A stretch of DNA of 39,443 nt from NCBI GenBank assembly GCA_016790705.1, contig JAEUOT010000005.1, forward strand, positions 1 to 39,443, given 5' to 3'. The stretch is from Hydrogenophaga sp. (lineage in GTDB: Bacteria; Pseudomonadota; Gammaproteobacteria; Burkholderiales; Burkholderiaceae_C). The notes beneath the pieces are model-generated. The model searched no databases. It was given only the letters and a program-made list of their open reading frames with translations, and was not told the origin of the DNA. Shown here one piece after another: positions 35,991 through 39,443 of the stretch. Made by a program: the position numbers and the translations under genes. Position 1 is the first letter of the stretch, and every line of letters starts with the position of its first letter.

Positions 35991-37127
35991 ATGGCACAGA
36001 TCCTGTACATCACCAATATCCTGATCGAGTTCGGCGCGCTGGCCCAGTTGCCGGCGGAGTGCGAGCGGGCCGGCATCCGTCGGCCGCTGATCGTGACCGA
36101 CGCCGGGGTGCGCGCTGTGGGCCTGCTCGACAAGGCGCTGGCCGCCCTGCCCGGTGGGCAAGCCGCGGTGTTCGACCAGACGCCCAGCAACCCGACCGAA
36201 GCTGCGGTGCGCGCCGCCGTGGCGATCTATCAGGCGCAGGGCTGTGACGGCCTGATCGCGCTGGGTGGCGGCAGCGCCATCGACTGCGCCAAAGGCGTGG
36301 CGATCGCCGCGACGCACGAAGGCCCGCTCAAGACCTACGCCACCATCGAAGGCGGCTCGCCGAAGATCACCGCCGCCGTGCCGCCGCTGATCGCCATCCC
36401 GACCACCGCCGGCACCGGCAGCGAGGTGGCGCGTGGCGCCATCGTGATCGTCGACGACGGCCGCAAGCTGGGCTTCCACAGTTGGCACCTGGTGCCCAAG
36501 ACCGCCCTCCTCGACCCCGAACTGACGCTGGGTTTGCCGCCGATGCTGACCGCCGCGACCGGCATGGACGCCATCGCGCACTGCATGGAAACCTTCATGG
36601 CAGCGCCCTTCAACCCGCCGGCCGACGGCATCGCGCTCGACGGCCTGCAGCGCGGCTGGGCCCACATCGAGCGCGCCACCCGCGACGGCAGCGACCGCGA
36701 GGCGCGGCTGAACATGATGAGCGCGTCCATGCAGGGCGCGATGGCGTTCCAGAAAGGACTGGGCTGCGTGCACTCCCTCAGCCACAGCCTGGGCGGCGTC
36801 AACCCGAAGCTGCACCACGGCACGCTCAACGCCATGTTCCTGCCCGCCGTGATCCGCTTCAACGCGGAGGCCGAGTCGGTCAAGAAGGATCGTCGGCTGG
36901 ATCGCATGGCGCAGGCCATGGGACTGGTCAGCGGCAGCGACCTGCCGCAAGCCATCCGGGACATGAATGCCCGGCTCGGTCTGCCGACCGGCCTGGCGAC
37001 CATGGGCGTGACCGAGGACCTGTTCGACAAGGTGATCACCGGCGCCATGGCCGACCACTGCCACAAGACCAACCCGCGCATCGCCACACCCGAGGACTAC
37101 CGGGAAATGCTGCTGGCGTCGATGTAA
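35991..37127 (+). CDS. Iron-containing alcohol dehydrogenase
   Basis: A 378-residue group III alcohol dehydrogenase. NAD(P)-binding GGGSAIDCAKG (92-102), metal-binding Asp193, His197, His261 and His275 (GMDAIAHCMETF, GCVHSLSHSLGG, KLHHGTLN). Such enzymes oxidise or reduce primary alcohols, 1,3-propanediol, lactaldehyde and similar compounds. The gene stands alone, followed by a terminator. The precise substrate is unknown. Confidence 0.93.
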   Translation: MAQILYITNILIEFGALAQLPAECERAGIRRPLIVTDAGVRAVGLLDKALAALPGGQAAVFDQTPSNPTEAAVRAAVAIYQAQGCDGLIALGGGSAIDCAKGVAIAATHEGPLKTYATIEGGSPKITAAVPPLIAIPTTAGTGSEVARGAIVIVDDGRKLGFHSWHLVPKTALLDPELTLGLPPMLTAATGMDAIAHCMETFMAAPFNPPADGIALDGLQRGWAHIERATRDGSDREARLNMMSASMQGAMAFQKGLGCVHSLSHSLGGVNPKLHHGTLNAMFLPAVIRFNAEAESVKKDRRLDRMAQAMGLVSGSDLPQAIRDMNARLGLPTGLATMGVTEDLFDKVITGAMADHCHKTNPRIATPEDYREMLLASM

Positions 37128-37130
37128 AAA

Positions 37131-37159
37131 AAGCCCATCCGGCGGACCGGATGGGCTTT
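37131..37159. terminator. Rho-independent terminator after the alcohol dehydrogenase
   Basis: AAGCCCATCCGG and CCGGATGGGCTT form a perfect stem around a four-base loop (CGGA), preceded by an A-run and followed by T. It also lies behind the convergent lipoprotein gene. Confidence 0.9.
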
Positions 37160-37180
37160 CGGGTGTCGGGTCGCCGCGGC

Positions 37181-37690
37181 TTACTGCTTGCGCTTGACGG
37201 TGTACTTGCTTTCCAGGAAGGCTTCCGGGTAGCCCTCGCCGTCCTGTGCCGCGTCGGGGTCGCCGATCTGCATCACATCGCCGGCCACATAGAGCAGGAC
37301 CTTGCCGTTGCCCTGGTCGGAGGCGCCGGAGAACTTGTCGGCCGTCACGCCAGCGATGTCCTTGGTGCCTGCGTGGTTCATCGACATGTTGGTCAGGACC
37401 TTCTTGTCCTTGACCACGGGGCCCGAGCAGGATGTGCCGATGTAGCCGTAGGCGATCACGTTGCCGGTGAAGCTGGTGGGCGAGGTCTTGGTGAAGTCGG
37501 CGCGCAGCTTGGCGGAAGCGCCACTGTCCGAATAGCAGTCCGATTCCCAGGTGCCGATGTAACGCGCCACCGCGTCGCCGGAGGTGTCGCCGGCCAGTGC
37601 TGGGCCGCCGTCGCCACCACCGCAGGCAGAGACCAGGGCAGCCGCCGCCAGTGCGGCGGACATCATCGTGAATCGGGGAATCAGTGTCAT
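37181..37690 (-). CDS. Hypothetical lipoprotein
   Basis: A 169-residue lipoprotein with a signal peptide ending in lipobox VSAC (Cys23), a Gly-rich linker, then a domain beginning ARYIGTWESDCYSDSG with a second cysteine in IGTSCSGPVV, possibly disulfide-linked. The body is rich in beta-type residues. I do not recognise a named family. It is convergent with the alcohol dehydrogenase and is flanked upstream by 157 non-coding bases. Confidence 0.82.
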   Translation of the reverse strand: MTLIPRFTMMSAALAAAALVSACGGGDGGPALAGDTSGDAVARYIGTWESDCYSDSGASAKLRADFTKTSPTSFTGNVIAYGYIGTSCSGPVVKDKKVLTNMSMNHAGTKDIAGVTADKFSGASDQGNGKVLLYVAGDVMQIGDPDAAQDGEGYPEAFLESKYTVKRKQ

Positions 37691-37847
37691 CGTGGTGTTC
37701 CTTGGAGACAGGAGAGTCAGAGAGCGGACGGATCAGATGGTGAAATACCCGATCCTTGCGAATCATCCGCGATTCTGCCTGAGCCGAAGGGCCGACAAAC
37801 ACTGTTACCGGCTCCCAGTTCCCCGCACCGGACGATAATCCCGGCCC

Positions 37848-38396
37848 ATGCGTTTTCTCATCGACTTCTTCCCCATCGCGCTGTTTGTCGGCGCGTACAA
37901 GCTCGCCGACATCTACACCGCGACCGGCGTGCTGATGGTCGCGACCCTGGTTCAGACCGCCATCATCTATGCCATCGACCGCAAGCTGCAGACCCTGCAG
38001 AAGGTCACGCTGGTCTTGGTTCTGGTGTTCGGCGCCCTGACCCTTGCCCTGCACGACGAGCGCTTCATCAAATGGAAGCCGACGGTGCTCTACGCGAGCA
38101 TGGCCATCGTGCTGGCGGCGGCGCTGTGGATCTGGAAAAAGAACTTCCTGCAGATCCTGCTGGGCAGCCAGTTGTCCCTGCCGCCCGCCGTCTGGTCCCG
38201 CCTGACCGCCGTCTGGATCGCCTACTTTCTGTTCATGGCAGGCATCAATGCCTACGTCGCGGCCTTCTATTCGACCGAGGACTGGGTCAATTTCAAGCTC
38301 TGGGGCTACATCTTCCCGGTGCTGTTCATCGTCGGCCAGGGCATCTACATCGCGCGCCACCTCAAGAGCGACGGCAGCACGGGGACCGGTTCATGA
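37848..38396 (+). CDS. yciB: Inner membrane protein YciB (septation protein A)
   Basis: A 182-residue membrane protein with five hydrophobic segments and the family start [21 protein letters not shown]. YciB/IspZ proteins act in cell envelope growth and division. Its stop overlaps the bolA start (ATGA). The order yciB-bolA-prolyl isomerase is common in betaproteobacteria. Confidence 0.92.
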   Translation: MRFLIDFFPIALFVGAYKLADIYTATGVLMVATLVQTAIIYAIDRKLQTLQKVTLVLVLVFGALTLALHDERFIKWKPTVLYASMAIVLAAALWIWKKNFLQILLGSQLSLPPAVWSRLTAVWIAYFLFMAGINAYVAAFYSTEDWVNFKLWGYIFPVLFIVGQGIYIARHLKSDGSTGTGS

Positions 38397-38674
38397 GCGC
38401 CGGGACGCCCTCCGTTCCGACCGCGCAGGCGCTGCAGGACGTGCTCACCGCAGCGCTCCTGCCCACGCGGCTGGAGGTGATCGACGAGAGCGCCGCCCAC
38501 GCCGGCCACGCCGGCGCCAACGGACTGGGCTTTGGCACCCATTTCCGGGTGCGCATCGCCTCCCCCGCCTTTGCCGGCAAGAGCCGCGTGGCGCAGCATC
38601 GCCTTGTGTATGATGCTTTGCGTCCTTTCACCGAAGCCGGCCTGCACGCGCTGGCGATCGACATCCTCACCTGA
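38393..38674 (+). CDS. bolA: BolA-family protein
   Basis: A 93-residue BolA-like protein with the C-terminal [13 protein letters not shown] and the conserved [19 protein letters not shown]. BolA proteins cooperate with monothiol glutaredoxins on Fe-S clusters or act in stress morphology. It is translationally coupled to yciB. Confidence 0.9.
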   Translation: MSAGTPSVPTAQALQDVLTAALLPTRLEVIDESAAHAGHAGANGLGFGTHFRVRIASPAFAGKSRVAQHRLVYDALRPFTEAGLHALAIDILT

Positions 38675-38682
38675 ACCACACC

Positions 38683-39443
38683 ATGAAACTTTCCCTGTCG
38701 GCCCTGTCCGCAGCCGTCCTGATCGCAGCCGCTCCGCTGGCCATGGCTCAGAACATCGCCATCGTCAACGGCAAACCCGTTCCCAGCTCCCGCGTGACCG
38801 TGCTGGAGCAGCAGATCGCCGCCTCCGGCCGCCCGGTTGACGACGCGACGCGCGCCCAGATCAAGGAAGAAGTCATCCTGCGCGAAGTCTTCATGCAGGA
38901 AGCCCAGAAGCGCGGGATTGCCGCCAGCCAGGAATACAAGGACCAGATGGAGCTGGCGCGCCAGACCATCCTGATCCGCGGACTGTTCTCCGACTACCAG
39001 AAGAAGAACCCGGTCAAGGACGCCGACCTGAAGGCGGAGTACGACAAGTTTGTCGCCGCCAACGGTGGCAAGGAATACCGCGCCCGCCACATCCTGGTCG
39101 AGAAGGAAGACGAGGCCAAGGCCATCATCGCGGCCATCAAGGGCGGCGCCAAGTTCGAGGAACAGGCCAAGCAGAAGTCCAAGGACCCGGGATCCGGCGC
39201 CAACGGCGGCGATCTCGACTGGGCCAACGCTTCGAGCTTCGTGACCGAGTTCTCCGAGGCCATGATCAAGCTCGACAAGGGCCAGATGACCGATGCGCCG
39301 GTCAAGAGCCAGTTCGGCTGGCACATCATCCGCGTGGACGACATTCGCCAGGCCGCCCTGCCCGCTCTGGGTGACATCAAGGGCCAGATCGCCCAGCAGA
39401 TGCAGCAGCAGAAGATGGCCGAGTTCCAGCAAAGCCTGCGCAG
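38683..39443 (+). CDS. Parvulin-type peptidyl-prolyl isomerase (incomplete at window end)
   Basis: The gene starts at 38683, eight bases after bolA, and runs off the window, with 253 complete codons visible. A signal peptide ends in AMA near residue 22. A SurA/PrsA-like N-terminal helical region follows, with KEEVILREVFMQEAQKRGI, then a parvulin rotamase domain (about 130-225; RARHILVEKEDEAKAIIAAI, GGDLDWANASSF, SQFGWHIIRVDD). It would assist folding of exported proteins in the periplasm. The true C-terminus is outside the window. Confidence 0.9.
   Translation, partial: MKLSLSALSAAVLIAAAPLAMAQNIAIVNGKPVPSSRVTVLEQQIAASGRPVDDATRAQIKEEVILREVFMQEAQKRGIAASQEYKDQMELARQTILIRGLFSDYQKKNPVKDADLKAEYDKFVAANGGKEYRARHILVEKEDEAKAIIAAIKGGAKFEEQAKQKSKDPGSGANGGDLDWANASSFVTEFSEAMIKLDKGQMTDAPVKSQFGWHIIRVDDIRQAALPALGDIKGQIAQQMQQQKMAEFQQSLR

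Noticed and set aside
34893-38360. A 1155-codon open frame on the minus strand
   Set aside because: Only the last 325 codons (from the ATG at 35870) are the esterase. The rest is antisense to the alcohol dehydrogenase and the lipoprotein region and is an effect of high GC.

Overview
The window is a GC-rich proteobacterial chromosome segment. Gene families and gene order (pepA-holC divergent from lptFG; mltG-tmk-holB-pilZ-tatD; yciB-bolA-PPIase) point to a betaproteobacterium of the order Burkholderiales that can fix nitrogen. No rRNA, tRNA or CRISPR array was seen. Species assignment is not possible from the sequence alone.

Region 1 (1-2000) is a small integron cassette array. Three lower-GC cassettes, each with one uncharacterised ORF (343-807, 900-1199, 1286-1924), are separated by attC sites (830-892, 1212-1280, 1919-1999) and preceded by a core site at 330-336. 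No integrase gene is inside the window. A 20-codon ORF with a ribosome-binding site ends inside the first core site. At the extreme left edge is a TGT-N10-ACA box almost identical to the NifA site upstream of nifV, suggesting another nif promoter just outside the window.

Region 2 (2047-3145) holds a lone XRE-type regulator with a strong palindromic operator, and a small Ala-rich lipoprotein.

Region 3 (3151-16207) is a nitrogen-fixation accessory region. nifA (minus strand) is divergent from an iscS/nifS-iscU-erpA-like-iscA-hscA-fdx operon. The intergenic region has two face-away sigma-54 promoters. A second operon, nifV-cysE(nifP)-nifW-fixABCX-ferredoxin, has its own canonical NifA box plus sigma-54 promoter and ends at a strong terminator. 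Together these genes supply activation (NifA), Fe-S clusters (ISC set), homocitrate (NifV), cysteine precursor (CysE), nitrogenase protection (NifW) and low-potential electrons (FixABCX and a 2Fe-2S ferredoxin). The nitrogenase structural genes are not in the window.

Region 4 (16278-39443) is ordinary core genome: a branched-chain amino-acid-type binding protein, holC, pepA, lptF, lptG, cbiX, cysB, a YbdL-like aminotransferase, tctA-tctB without tctC, an ankyrin-tatD-pilZ-holB-tmk-mltG operon, ygfZ, an NRDE protein, a thioesterase-acetyltransferase fusion, a ZIP transporter, an esterase, an iron alcohol dehydrogenase, a lipoprotein, yciB, bolA and the beginning of a parvulin-type prolyl isomerase cut by the window end.
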